Source: Alphaproteobacteria bacterium
GTDB taxonomy: Bacteria; Pseudomonadota; Alphaproteobacteria; JANSWW01
Direction of reading: 5' to 3'
Assembly: GCA_024743275.1 (NCBI GenBank)
Contig: JANSWW010000010.1
Span: 62,001 to 126,000 of the forward strand
DNA length: 64,000 nt
The number at the start of each line of letters is the position of its first letter. Positions within the stretch are counted from its first letter, which is position 1. Shown here piece after piece: positions 54,129 to 63,211 of this stretch. The notes under the pieces were generated by a model. The model was not told the DNA's origin and ran no database searches. It saw nothing but the letters and a program-made list of their open reading frames with translations. Both the position numbers and the translations under genes were made by a program.

Positions 54129-55049
54129 ATGGCCGCCTTCAATCCCCCCACGTCTCCGTTCTTCGCCGCCGATCCCGCGCTCGCGGTCGGGGACGCCGAT
54201 ATCGTCCTGTTCGCCGCCCCGCACGGCACCCCCTATCGGGAGTTCGACAACAACGCGCTCGCCGGCACGGCGGATGCGCTGCGGGCGGCGCTGTCGGACG
54301 AGGCGGATTGGCCCGATCATTGGGATTTCGACCTCGGAGGGCCCATTCTGGGCACCCCGCGCGCACGCTTCCTGGACGCCGGCAACCTGCCCACCCAGCC
54401 GCTGGACGGCCCCGGAAACCGCACCCTGATCCGCGACGCGACGGCGGAGATCGTGGCCGGCGGCGCACACCCGATCCTGGTCGGGGGCGACGACAGCGTG
54501 CCGATCCCCTTCATCGAGGCGTTGGCGCCCCTCGGCCCGCTCACCATCGTTCAGGTCGATGCCCATATCGACTGGCGGGACGAGCGCCGGGGCGAGCGTT
54601 TCGGCTTTTCCAGCACCATGCGCCGCGCCTCGGAAATGGCGCATGTGGAGCGCATCGTCCAGGTCGGCATCCGCGGCGTCGGCTCCGCCCGGGCCGGAGA
54701 GGTCGAGACGGCGCGGGCCTGGGGGGCCGAGATCGTCACCGCCCGCACCCTGCACCACGAGGGCCTGGAGGCCGTCCTGAAACATATTCCCTACGGCGCC
54801 AACTGCTTGATCACCTTCGACTGCGACGCGCTGGACCCGTCGATCATGACGGCGGTGGTCGCCCCCACGCCGGGTGGCCTCGGCTATACCCAGGCCATCG
54901 ACCTGGTCGCGGGTGTCGCCGCCAAGGGCAGGCTGGCCGCCTTCGACCTGATCGAGTTCATGCCGGACCGGGATGTGGCGGGACTGTCGGCCCTGACGGC
55001 GGCCCGCCTGCTGGCCAATGTGGTCGGCCACATGGCCCGCCAGAGGTAG
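54129..55049 (+). CDS. ureohydrolase (agmatinase/arginase family) with variant metal motif
   Basis: A 306-residue (319 if GTG 54090 is used) arginase-fold enzyme that would hydrolyse a guanidino compound to urea and an amine. The metal motifs are G-G-D-D-S (residues 119-123, where most members have G-G-D-H-S), D-A-H-I-D (144-148) and F-D-C-D-A-L-D-P (230-237). The usual first Mn ligand His is therefore Asp122. The rest of the active site is conventional. ATG 54129 has GGAA upstream. Its substrate may not be arginine or agmatine. It converges with the aldehyde dehydrogenase gene. Confidence 0.85.
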   Translation: MAAFNPPTSPFFAADPALAVGDADIVLFAAPHGTPYREFDNNALAGTADALRAALSDEADWPDHWDFDLGGPILGTPRARFLDAGNLPTQPLDGPGNRTLIRDATAEIVAGGAHPILVGGDDSVPIPFIEALAPLGPLTIVQVDAHIDWRDERRGERFGFSSTMRRASEMAHVERIVQVGIRGVGSARAGEVETARAWGAEIVTARTLHHEGLEAVLKHIPYGANCLITFDCDALDPSIMTAVVAPTPGGLGYTQAIDLVAGVAAKGRLAAFDLIEFMPDRDVAGLSALTAARLLANVVGHMARQR

Positions 55050-55104
55050 AAACAACCGTTGGATCGTCAGGGGGCGGGGTGTCGATCGACATCGCCGCCC
55101 CTAT

Positions 55105-55143
55105 CCTGGAGTACCGGCCTGGAGTACCGGCCTGGAGTACCGG
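55105..55143. repeat. three tandem copies of a 13-mer
   Basis: Three exact copies of cctggagtaccgg, ending one base before the stop codon of the minus-strand aldehyde dehydrogenase gene. Confidence 0.9.
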
Positions 55144-55144
55144 C

Positions 55145-56578
55145 TTACCAGCCGCTGACGGCTTTGACCTCAAGGAACTCCATCAGGCCGTGGACGCCGC
55201 CCTCGCGGCCGTTGCCGGACTGCTTGTAGCCACCGAAGGGGCTGCCCGGCGCGCGGCCGGCCCCGTTCATCTGCACCATGCCGGAGCGCAGTTGGCGGGC
55301 GATCTTGCGCGCCCGGTCCTGGTCGCCCGACTGGACATAGGCGGTCAGGCCATAGGCGGTATCGTTGGCGATGCGCACCGCCTCGTCCTCGCCGTCGAAG
55401 CGAATCATCGACAGGACCGGACCGAAGATCTCCTCCCGCGCGACGGTCATGTCGTTGGTCACGTCGGCGAAGACGGTCGGACGCACGAAATAGCCGCGAT
55501 TGAAGCCCTCGGGACGGCCCTGGCCGCCGGCGACGAGGCGCGCGCCCTCCTTGATCCCGGCGCCGATGAGGTCCTGGACCTTGTCGAACTGGACCTTGGA
55601 GACCAGCGGCCCGATATGGCCGCCTTCCTCCGACGGCAGTCCCACCTTCTGGTTCTCGGCGGCCTGCCGGGCGATCTCGACCGCCGCGTCATAGACCGAG
55701 CTTTCCACCAACATGCGGGTCGGCGCGTTACAGGACTGGCCGGTGTTGTTGAAGCAATGCAGCGCGCCCCGGGTCACCGCTTTGTCGAGATCGGTGTCGG
55801 CGAAGACGATGTTCGGCCCCTTGCCGCCCAGTTCCAGGGCCACCCGCTTGACTGTGTCGGCCGCCGCCTTGGTGACGGCGATGCCGGCCCGGGTGGAGCC
55901 GGTGAAGCTCATCATGTCGACATCGGGATGGACCGACAGCGCCTGACCGACACCCGGCCCGTCGCCGTTGACCAGGTTGAAGACCCCGGCGGGGAAGCCG
56001 GCCTCGTGCATCATCTCGGCGAAGACGAGGGACGACATGGGCGCGACCTCGGACGGCTTCAGAACCACCGTGCAGCCGACGCCGACCGCCGGAATGACCT
56101 TCAGGGTCACCTGGTTCATCGGCCAGTTCCAGGGGGTGATCAGGCCGCACACGCCGATCGGTTCGTGGATGATGTATTCCTGCGGCGTGTCCTCGCGCAG
56201 AGGATGCTCGAAATCGAAGTCCTTCAAAGCGCGGATAAAGGCCTTGATATGGCCGATCCCGGCGGCCGACTGGGCCTTGGTGGCGAGGGTCATCGGCGCG
56301 CCCATCTCGGTGGAAATCGCCTCGGCCATGTCGCCGGCGCGGCGCTTATAGACCTCGGCCAAGGCCTCCAGAAGTCCGATCCGCTCGGCGACCGGCGTGA
56401 CGCTCCAGCTCTCGAAGGCCCGGCGGGCGGCGGCCACCGCCTTGTCCACATCCGCCTGTCCGCCCAGCGAAATGGTGGCGAAGGCGGTCTCGTCGGCCGG
56501 GTTGATCACCTCCAGCGGATTGGCGGCGACCGGCGGCACCCAGGCCCCGTCGATATAGAAATCGGTCTTGTTGAGCAT
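55145..56578 (-). CDS. NAD(P)-dependent aldehyde dehydrogenase
   Basis: A 477-residue class I/II aldehyde dehydrogenase. The catalytic Cys283 (G-Q-S-C-N-A-P-T-R) and the Glu in L-E-L-G-G-K-G-P near 249 are present. The sequence is close to the broad-specificity betaine/aldehyde type, and the aldehyde is not identifiable. It is the last gene of a minus-strand group with a two-subunit TPP enzyme, dgcA and dgcN, 118 bases after the TPP gene, so might oxidise the aldehyde that enzyme makes. Confidence 0.92.
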   Translation of the reverse strand: MLNKTDFYIDGAWVPPVAANPLEVINPADETAFATISLGGQADVDKAVAAARRAFESWSVTPVAERIGLLEALAEVYKRRAGDMAEAISTEMGAPMTLATKAQSAAGIGHIKAFIRALKDFDFEHPLREDTPQEYIIHEPIGVCGLITPWNWPMNQVTLKVIPAVGVGCTVVLKPSEVAPMSSLVFAEMMHEAGFPAGVFNLVNGDGPGVGQALSVHPDVDMMSFTGSTRAGIAVTKAAADTVKRVALELGGKGPNIVFADTDLDKAVTRGALHCFNNTGQSCNAPTRMLVESSVYDAAVEIARQAAENQKVGLPSEEGGHIGPLVSKVQFDKVQDLIGAGIKEGARLVAGGQGRPEGFNRGYFVRPTVFADVTNDMTVAREEIFGPVLSMIRFDGEDEAVRIANDTAYGLTAYVQSGDQDRARKIARQLRSGMVQMNGAGRAPGSPFGGYKQSGNGREGGVHGLMEFLEVKAVSGW

Positions 56579-56696
56579 GTCCGTTCCCTCGGTTTAAGGA
56601 TGTTTCCAAGCGATGCTAATGGAGCCGAACCGCGCGTGGAAACCGGGATCGGCATAGGGAAAGCACAGGGCAGGAATGCGCCCCCGCCAACGGGAT

Positions 56697-57263
56697 TCAG
56701 TCCACCGCCTGTCCGGTGACATGGCGGCGGAAATCGCGGGCCAGGCTGGGGCCGTCGCGGTTCGGCAGCACCCTGTCGTCGTCGCCCTGCGCGACCTTCA
56801 GGACCGTCACCGAGGGGCCGCTTTCGGCGTCGAGCGCGATGGCGTCGATCCCGTCCAGATCCTGCACCACGCAGGCCGTGCCGACCCCGCAGGCCATGGC
56901 CACGGCGGCGAGGTCGGTGCCCTGGCCCGTGTGGGTCGCCTGATTGCCGGTCTCGCCATAGAGCTCGTTGTCGAGCACGACGATATGGAGGTTCTTCGGC
57001 GCCGCCGTACCAACAGTCGCGAAGCCCCCCAGCCCCATAAGCTGTTCGCCGTCGCCGGTGACGACGACCACCGGCTTCTTCGGCTGCGCGAGCGCGAGGC
57101 CGAGCCCGACCATCGCCGCCCCGCCCATGGCGCCCCAGAGATAGAAGTGATTGGGCTTCTCGCCGGCCGCCGCCACGTCATAGGTCGGCGAGCCGAGCCC
57201 GGTCACCACCAGGATGTCTTCCCGCCCGCCGATGAGCCGGGCCACGGCCTCTCTTCGGTTCAT
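56697..57263 (-). CDS. TPP-dependent decarboxylase, C-terminal-type subunit
   Basis: A 188-residue protein with the thiamine-diphosphate binding motif V-T-G-D-G-E near residue 72 and L-D-N-E-L-Y-G near 100, as in the beta subunit (ComE) of sulfopyruvate decarboxylase or the C-terminal domain of phosphonopyruvate decarboxylase. The partner domain is encoded by the next gene upstream, 2 bases away. The frame is open upstream, but ATG 57263 fits the domain start. The 2-oxo acid substrate is unknown. Confidence 0.82.
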   Translation of the reverse strand: MNRREAVARLIGGREDILVVTGLGSPTYDVAAAGEKPNHFYLWGAMGGAAMVGLGLALAQPKKPVVVVTGDGEQLMGLGGFATVGTAAPKNLHIVVLDNELYGETGNQATHTGQGTDLAAVAMACGVGTACVVQDLDGIDAIALDAESGPSVTVLKVAQGDDDRVLPNRDGPSLARDFRRHVTGQAVD

Positions 57264-57265
57264 CG

Positions 57266-57769
57266 TCAAAAATCCTTCCGGCCGATGAGGCGCTGGCGCA
57301 ACAGCACCGCCACCCCCTGATGGGAGTGGAAGGCGAGCCGGGCAGCACTGTCGACCAAGTCCGCCGCATCCTCCGGTCGCTCGACGGCGCGAACCAGCAG
57401 GCCCATGGCGGACAGCACGGTCTCGGTCGCTTTGCCCATGGGGACCTGCCAGGGATTGAACTCGGCATAATCGCCGCGCATGGTCACCAGCGTCAGGAAC
57501 GGGATCTTCAAGGTCTCGATCATGCTCAGCATGTTGATGCAGTTGCCGACCCCGCTGGACTGCATCAGCAGCACCGACCGGTCCCCGCCGAGCCAGGCGC
57601 CGGCGCACAAGGCCACCCCCTCCTCCTCCGTGGTCAGCACCGTGGCGGCGACCGCCGGATCGGCATGGGCCTTCCGGATCAGCAGGGAATGGCCGGCATC
57701 GGGGACATAGGCGACCTGGCGGATCTCCTGAGCTTTGAGGACCGCCCAGACATCGTCCTGCCAAGCCAT
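57266..57769 (-). CDS. TPP-dependent decarboxylase, N-terminal-type subunit
   Basis: A 167-residue protein like the alpha subunit (ComD) of sulfopyruvate decarboxylase. The pyrimidine-binding domain carries the activating Glu in T-T-E-E-E-G-V-A (residues 46-53) and Q-S-S-G-V-G-N near 75. Together with the following gene it makes a complete TPP enzyme in two chains. GTG 57781 is an alternative start overlapping the dgcA stop. Confidence 0.82.
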   Translation of the reverse strand: MAWQDDVWAVLKAQEIRQVAYVPDAGHSLLIRKAHADPAVAATVLTTEEEGVALCAGAWLGGDRSVLLMQSSGVGNCINMLSMIETLKIPFLTLVTMRGDYAEFNPWQVPMGKATETVLSAMGLLVRAVERPEDAADLVDSAARLAFHSHQGVAVLLRQRLIGRKDF

Positions 57770-57771
57770 GC

Positions 57772-58782
57772 TCAGCCCCACAACTCAGGTGCGGGCGGAT
57801 AGAGGGTCGAGCCCTCGAAGACCAGTCCGGGCTCCCGGTCCTTGGCGAACAGCAGCGGGCCATCGAGATCGACGACCTCGGCCCCTTGGGCCACCAACAC
57901 GCCGGGCGCCATGGCGAGCGAGGAACCGACCATGCAGCCGACCATGATCCCGAAGCCCCTGGCCCGGGCGGCGTCGCGCAGGGCCAACGCCTCGGTGAGC
58001 CCGCCGGTCTTGTCGAGCTTGATGTTGATCCGGTCGTATTTGCCGGCGAGATCGTCGAGCGACGCCCGGTCGTGACAGCTCTCGTCGGCACAGACCGGCA
58101 GCGGCCGCTCGATCCCGCGCAGGGCCTCGTCCTGGCCGGCCGGCAGGGGCTGTTCGATCATCTCGACGCCGAGCGCACCGAGCTGGCCCGCATAGTCGAC
58201 ATAGTGATCGATGGTCCAGGCCTCGTTGGCGTCCACGACCAGCCGGGCGGTCGGCACAGCCTCGTGAATCGCCCGCACACGGTCGAGATCGCCGTCCCCG
58301 GTCAGCTTCAGCTTGAAGATCGGCCGGGCCGCGTGCTCCCGCGCCTGGGCCGCCATCTTTTCCGGCGCATCCAGGCTGAGGGTGTAGCAGGTCACCACCG
58401 GCCGCGGCGCGTCGAGGCCGGCCAGCGTCCACACCGGCGTGCCGGTCCTCTTGGCCTCGAGATCCCACAGGGCGTTGTCGACCGCGTTGCGGGCGGCCCC
58501 GTTCGGCATCGCTTCCTGCAGCTCCTGGCGGGTCAGCCCCTTGGACAAGGGGCCGCGCATCGCCTCGATCTGGGCGATGACGCTGTCGACGGATTCGCCA
58601 TAGCGCGGATAGGGCACACACTCGCCCCAACCCCTTACGGCTTGGCCTTTCGCGTCACCGTCGGTGAGCGTCACCGTCACCACATCGGCATGGGTCCTGG
58701 CCCCCCGGGAGATCCGGAAGACCTGGGCGAGCGGAAAGGATTCGGCCGCGACCCTCAAATCGACCTTGGACGGATTCGCCAT
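57772..58782 (-). CDS. dgcA: DgcA-type epimerase (enolase superfamily)
   Basis: A 336-residue enolase-superfamily enzyme of the dipeptide epimerase/N-acetylglutamate racemase type. The catalytic K-x-K (F-K-L-K-L-T-G) near residue 153, metal ligands D-A-N-E, I-E-Q-P and A-D-E-S, and the second lysine motif K-L-D-K-T-G-G are in order. Being 4 bases after dgcN it is best read as DgcA, which converts N-acetyl-D-glutamate to the L form in D-glutamate catabolism. An L-Ala-D/L-Glu epimerase is the alternative. Confidence 0.85.
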   Translation of the reverse strand: MANPSKVDLRVAAESFPLAQVFRISRGARTHADVVTVTLTDGDAKGQAVRGWGECVPYPRYGESVDSVIAQIEAMRGPLSKGLTRQELQEAMPNGAARNAVDNALWDLEAKRTGTPVWTLAGLDAPRPVVTCYTLSLDAPEKMAAQAREHAARPIFKLKLTGDGDLDRVRAIHEAVPTARLVVDANEAWTIDHYVDYAGQLGALGVEMIEQPLPAGQDEALRGIERPLPVCADESCHDRASLDDLAGKYDRINIKLDKTGGLTEALALRDAARARGFGIMVGCMVGSSLAMAPGVLVAQGAEVVDLDGPLLFAKDREPGLVFEGSTLYPPAPELWG

Positions 58783-58786
58783 CGGA

Positions 58787-59791
58787 TCAGAGCGCGTCGA
58801 CGATGGCGGCGGCCCCGGTGCGCACGGCGTCGATCGCCGGCACGCCCAGGCGGTCGGAGGCATCCTTCAGGGCGTCCTCGGCCTCCTGGTCGCTCAGCGA
58901 CTGGGTGTTGAGGGCGACCCCGACCAGCTTGGCGTCCGGATTGGTCAGCCGGGCGCAGCGCATGTTGATCTCCAGCGCCTCCTCCAGGCTCGGCACCGGA
59001 TAATGGGGCAGGCCCCGCATATGCGGCCGGTTGACCTCATGGCACAACACGAGGGCATCGGGCTGGCTGCCATGGAGCAGACCCATGCTGACCCCGGCGA
59101 AGGAGGCGTGCAGCAGCGAGCCCTGGCCCTCCATCAGATCCCAGTGGTCCTCGTCGTTGGCGGGCGAGAGCCATTCCGCCGCCCCGGCGATGAAGTCGGC
59201 GATCACCGCGTCGACGGAAACCCCATCGCCGGCGATGAAGATGCCGGTCTGGCCGGTCGCCCGGAAATCGGCCTTCATACCGCGCTTCTTCATCTCCGCC
59301 TCGATGGCGAGCGAGGTGAACATCTTGCCGACGGAACAGTCGGTGCCGACGGTCAAAAGGCGCTTGCCGGGCCGCTTGGCGCCGGTGCCCAGGTCGAATT
59401 CCTTGGTCGGGTGACGGACGTCGAGCACCTTGCGTCCGTTGGCGGCGGCGCAGTCCTTGATCCGCTGGATTTGGGAGACCCGGACATGCAGACCGGAGGC
59501 GATGTCCATGCCGAGCTCGAGACCTTCGACCAGGGTGTCGACCCAGGCGTCGGGCATCACCCCGCCCCGGTTGGCGACACCGAGGATAATGGTCCGCACG
59601 CCGTGATCGGCGGCTTCCTTCATGGTCATATCCGGCAGGCCGAGATCGGCGTTGCAGCCGGGCAGGCGGAACTGGCCACGGCATTTCTCAGGCCGCCAGA
59701 CCTTCACCCCGTTGGCGGTCTTCGCCGCCAGTTGGTCCGGCGCATCGCCGAGATACATCAGATAGGGCGCCTCGATCGATGTCGACGACAT
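58787..59791 (-). CDS. dgcN: D-glutamate N-acetyltransferase DgcN (DUF1611)
   Basis: A 334-residue DUF1611 protein with a P-loop-like G-T-D-C-S-V-G-K-M near residue 150, and the family text G-V-A-N-R-G-G and Q-G-S-L-L-H. In marine bacteria DgcN acetylates D-glutamate, and DgcA then epimerises the product. The gene pair here, 4 bases apart, matches that system. It is the first gene of the minus-strand operon dgcN-dgcA-TPP enzyme-aldehyde dehydrogenase. ATG 59791 is the start giving the family length. Confidence 0.87.
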   Translation of the reverse strand: MSSTSIEAPYLMYLGDAPDQLAAKTANGVKVWRPEKCRGQFRLPGCNADLGLPDMTMKEAADHGVRTIILGVANRGGVMPDAWVDTLVEGLELGMDIASGLHVRVSQIQRIKDCAAANGRKVLDVRHPTKEFDLGTGAKRPGKRLLTVGTDCSVGKMFTSLAIEAEMKKRGMKADFRATGQTGIFIAGDGVSVDAVIADFIAGAAEWLSPANDEDHWDLMEGQGSLLHASFAGVSMGLLHGSQPDALVLCHEVNRPHMRGLPHYPVPSLEEALEINMRCARLTNPDAKLVGVALNTQSLSDQEAEDALKDASDRLGVPAIDAVRTGAAAIVDAL

Positions 59792-59919
59792 GGAAAGCCT
59801 CCTGAAGAACGGGATTTGTAAATTTCTGCTCTTTCGATTAGAGACCGAAAGCGGTTCTGTCCATAGCAGCCCGGCCATGCACGCGCCCCTTTCGCAAGCG
59901 CCGGAAGTTAGAGCCCAAG

Positions 59920-59947
59920 CGACATAACGGCACCAACATAACGGCAC
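59920..59947. repeat. 14-bp tandem duplication before the DUF924 gene
   Basis: Two copies of cgacataacggcac (second caacataacggcac), ending 7 bases before the next start codon, where a ribosome site would be expected. Confidence 0.75.
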
Positions 59948-59954
59948 CGACATC

Positions 59955-60536
59955 ATGAGCCCCACCGATCCGAACGCCATTCTCGATTTCTGGTTCCTGC
60001 CGCCGGGCGATCCGGGCCACGGGAAGCCGCGTAAGGCCTGGTTCGAGAAATCCGACGCTTTCGACGAAGAAATCCGGGACCGGTTCGGCGACGCGGTGGC
60101 CGCCGCCGTCGATGGCGCCTATGACGATTGGCGGGAAACGCCCAAGGGGACCTTGGCGCTCTTGCTGCTGCTCGATCAATTCACCCGCAACATCTATCGC
60201 GGCAAAGCCGAAGCCTTCGCCGGCGACGCCCGGGCGCTCGCCATCGCACAGGATGCCGTGTCGCAGGGCCAGGACATGGCGCTGCCGCCGGTGATGCGGA
60301 AATTCTTCTACCTGCCCTTCGAGCACTGCGAAGATATCGAGGTCTGCCGGGGAATCGGCCCGAAATTCGAGGCGCTGAACGCCTTCGAGGAGACCAAGGA
60401 AGATCACCGTTACTGGGTGCTGCATCTCGACGTCCTAGAGGAATTCGGCCGCTATCCCCACCGCAACGCCGCCCTCGGCCGGCCCTCGACCGAGGCGGAG
60501 GCCGCCTGGCTCGCCAAACCCGGGTCGGGGTTTTAG
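59955..60536 (+). CDS. DUF924 family protein
   Basis: A 193-residue all-helical protein of the DUF924 family. The N-terminal I-L-D-F-W-F-L, L-L-L-L-D-Q-F-T-R-N-I-Y-R-G near residue 70 and F-F-Y-L-P-F-E-H near 115 are diagnostic. The fold is TPR-like and the function is unknown. It has no clear Shine-Dalgarno sequence because the leader is occupied by a tandem duplication. It is divergent from dgcN and converges with the LysE-family gene. Confidence 0.85.
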   Translation: MSPTDPNAILDFWFLPPGDPGHGKPRKAWFEKSDAFDEEIRDRFGDAVAAAVDGAYDDWRETPKGTLALLLLLDQFTRNIYRGKAEAFAGDARALAIAQDAVSQGQDMALPPVMRKFFYLPFEHCEDIEVCRGIGPKFEALNAFEETKEDHRYWVLHLDVLEEFGRYPHRNAALGRPSTEAEAAWLAKPGSGF

Positions 60537-60557
60537 CGCACCCCGATCAGCGCGCCG

Positions 60558-61169
60558 TCACCGCTCCGAGAAGGCGAGCCGGGCGCCGAGCGCCACGAAG
60601 GCGGCGGCGAAGCTGCGCTGCATCCATTTGACGATGGCCGGCCGGGAGATCACCTGCCGGCGGATGCCCGCGGCGAAGACGCCGTAGACGATGAAGACCG
60701 CGAAGGTCATCGCCATGAAGACCAGGCTGAGCGTCATCATCGTGGCCAGCGGGGCGCTGTCCTCGACGGAGATGAACTGGGGCAGGAAAGCCAGGAAGAA
60801 GATCGACAGCTTCGGGTTCAAAACGTTGATCAGGATCGCCGAGGTGACGATTTTCCGCGACGAGATCGGGCCGAGATCGTCCTTCACCTCCAGCGGGCCG
60901 GAATTGCGCAACATCGTCCAGGCCATATAGAGCAGATAGCACACGCCCAGGATCTTCAGGGTTTGGAAAGCCACGGCGCTGGTGTTGAGGATCGCGGCGA
61001 CGCCGGTGAGGCTGGCGACGATATGGGGCACGATCCCCAGCGTGCAGCCGAACGCCGCGATGACGCTGGCCCGGGCGCCGCGCGTGAGCCCGGCGGCAAG
61101 GGTGTAGAGGACCCCGGTGCCGGGCGCGATCACGACGATGAAGGAGGTGATGAGAAAAACCAAGCCCAT
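60558..61169 (-). CDS. LysE family amino acid exporter
   Basis: A 203-residue integral membrane protein with about six helices. The start I-A-P-G-T-G-V-L-Y and G-A-x-F-G-C-T-L-G-I, and the central N-V-L-N-P-K-L-S-I-F-F-L-A-F-L-P-Q-F, are typical of the RhtB/LysE superfamily, exporters of amino acids or their derivatives. The substrate is unknown; neighbouring glutamate-related genes make a link possible but unproven. It is divergent from the gamma-glutamyltransferase gene. Confidence 0.88.
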   Translation of the reverse strand: MGLVFLITSFIVVIAPGTGVLYTLAAGLTRGARASVIAAFGCTLGIVPHIVASLTGVAAILNTSAVAFQTLKILGVCYLLYMAWTMLRNSGPLEVKDDLGPISSRKIVTSAILINVLNPKLSIFFLAFLPQFISVEDSAPLATMMTLSLVFMAMTFAVFIVYGVFAAGIRRQVISRPAIVKWMQRSFAAAFVALGARLAFSER

Positions 61170-61314
61170 GGACTTGCTCCGATCCGGGGTCTAGTCATGC
61201 AATGTGATGCTTTCGGTCCGACATCAGCAGATCACTCTTCGGACCGGGACGCCACGCCTTTTTCGACCCGTGCGATCGTTTCGCCAGAGACTTCCCAGAC
61301 CGTTGGACATCCCC

Positions 61315-63117
61315 ATGAACTTCACCACCCGCCCCGAGATCGCCGGCACCTTCGGCGTCGTCGCCTCGACCCATTGGCTGGCCAGCGCGGTCGGCATGAA
61401 AATGCTGGAACAGGGCGGCAACGCCTTCGACGCCGCCGTCGCCGCCGGGTTCACCCTGCAAGTGGTCGAACCGCACCTCAACGGCCCCCTGGGCGACATG
61501 CCGCTGATGGCCTATGACGCCGGCGGCGAGGCTCTGAAGGTCTATTGCGGCCAGGGCCCGGCGCCGATGGGGGCGACCATCCAGGCCTTCCGGGACAAGG
61601 GTCTGGATCTCATCCCGGCCACCGGGATGACGGCGGCCTGCGTGCCCGGCGCCACGGATGCCTGGCTCGCCCTGCTGCAGGACAAGGGGACGTTGCCGCT
61701 TTCGGATGTGCTGGCCCCGGCGATCCATTATGCCGCCAACGGCTATCCGCTGGTCGCCAACATCTCCAAGGCCATCGAGAGCGTGAAGGAGCTTTTCGAG
61801 ACGGAGTGGACGACCTCGGCGCCGATCTACCTTCCGAACGGCGAGGTTCCGGCCCCTGGCAGCCTGTTCGCCAACCCGGCTCTCGCCGACTTCTACCGCC
61901 GGCTGGTGGCCGAGTCCGAGGCCGCGAAGGGCAGCCGCGAGATGAAGGTGGAGGCCGCCCGCAACGCCTTGATGCAGGGTTTCGCCGCCGAGGCGATCGA
62001 CCGCTTCGTCCGCGAGACCGAGGCGATGGACGTGTCCGGCCAGCGTAACATGGGCTTCCTCACCGGCGACGACATGGCCCGCTGGCGCACCGGCGTAGAA
62101 GACCCGCTGACCATCGACTATGGCCGCTTCACCGTCGCGAAATGCGCGCCCTGGAGCCAGGGCACCATGTTCCTGCAACAGCTCCGCATCCTGGACGGCA
62201 TGGGCATCGCCGACATGGATCCGACCGGGCCCGACTTCGTCCACACGGTGATCGAGAGTTTCAAGCTCGTCTCCGCCGACCGGGAGAAATTCTATGCCGA
62301 CCCGAAGGCCGTCGACCTGCCCGTCGAGACCCTGATCTCGCGGGAATATGGCGACGCCCGCCGGGCGCTGATCGGCGAGACGGCGATGACCGACGTCATC
62401 CCGGGCGATATCCCCGGCTACGACTTCCCGATGGACCATGCCCTGGTGGATCGGACCGAGATCGCGCTCGCCCCGGCGGCCGGGGCCGGGGAACCGACCG
62501 TGCGGCGCGAGGCGGCGGGCCTCAAGAAGGAGCAACGCGGCGACACCTGCCATATCGACATCATCGACCGCTGGGGGAACATGGTCTCGGCCACCCCGTC
62601 GGGCGGCTGGCTGCAGTCCTCCCCGGCGATCCCGGAACTCGGGGCCGCCCTCGGCACCCGACTGCAGATGTGCTGGCTGGTCGAGGACGCGGTCTCGGCC
62701 CTGCGCCCGGGTTTCCGGCCGCGCTCGACCCTTTCGCCCGGCTTCGCCTTCCGCGACGGCAAGGCCTATATGCCCTTCGGCACCCCCGGCGGCGACCAAC
62801 AGGATCAATGGCAGATGCTGTTCTTCCTGCACCATGCCGAGCACGGCATGAACCTGCAGGAAGCGATCGACTGCCCCGCCTTCCACACAGAGCACGCCCC
62901 CTTGAGCTTCTGGCCGCGCAAGCGCCTCCCGGCGAGCGCCTTCCTCGAAGGGCGCTTCCCCGAGGCGACGGTGCGCGAGCTCGAACGGCGCGGCCATCGG
63001 GTCACTGTCGGCGGCGATTGGTCGGAGGGACGGCTGTCGGCGGCGAGCAAGGACGGCCCGCTGTTGAAAGCGGCGGCCAACCCGCGCGGCATGCAGGGCT
63101 ATGCGGTCGGTCGGTAA
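61315..63117 (+). CDS. gamma-glutamyltransferase family protein
   Basis: A 600-residue Ntn-hydrolase of the gamma-glutamyltranspeptidase family. Thr411 in G-D-T-C-H is the expected self-cleavage residue and catalytic nucleophile; the usual second Thr is Cys412. A-T-P-S-G-G-W and P-F-G-T-P-G-G-D-Q-Q follow. The first 20 residues lack a signal peptide, so it may be cytoplasmic, unlike E. coli Ggt. It may act on gamma-glutamyl compounds feeding the nearby glutamate genes. ATG 61315 begins the conserved part; the frame is open to 61204. Confidence 0.87.
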   Translation: MNFTTRPEIAGTFGVVASTHWLASAVGMKMLEQGGNAFDAAVAAGFTLQVVEPHLNGPLGDMPLMAYDAGGEALKVYCGQGPAPMGATIQAFRDKGLDLIPATGMTAACVPGATDAWLALLQDKGTLPLSDVLAPAIHYAANGYPLVANISKAIESVKELFETEWTTSAPIYLPNGEVPAPGSLFANPALADFYRRLVAESEAAKGSREMKVEAARNALMQGFAAEAIDRFVRETEAMDVSGQRNMGFLTGDDMARWRTGVEDPLTIDYGRFTVAKCAPWSQGTMFLQQLRILDGMGIADMDPTGPDFVHTVIESFKLVSADREKFYADPKAVDLPVETLISREYGDARRALIGETAMTDVIPGDIPGYDFPMDHALVDRTEIALAPAAGAGEPTVRREAAGLKKEQRGDTCHIDIIDRWGNMVSATPSGGWLQSSPAIPELGAALGTRLQMCWLVEDAVSALRPGFRPRSTLSPGFAFRDGKAYMPFGTPGGDQQDQWQMLFFLHHAEHGMNLQEAIDCPAFHTEHAPLSFWPRKRLPASAFLEGRFPEATVRELERRGHRVTVGGDWSEGRLSAASKDGPLLKAAANPRGMQGYAVGR

Positions 63118-63211
63118 TCGCTCCTATGACGCGGTTCCACTGGCGATGGGACACGGGATAGGTTAGCTTTTAGATAAATCGCATACACCTCACGCGAAGG
63201 GGAGCCACACC

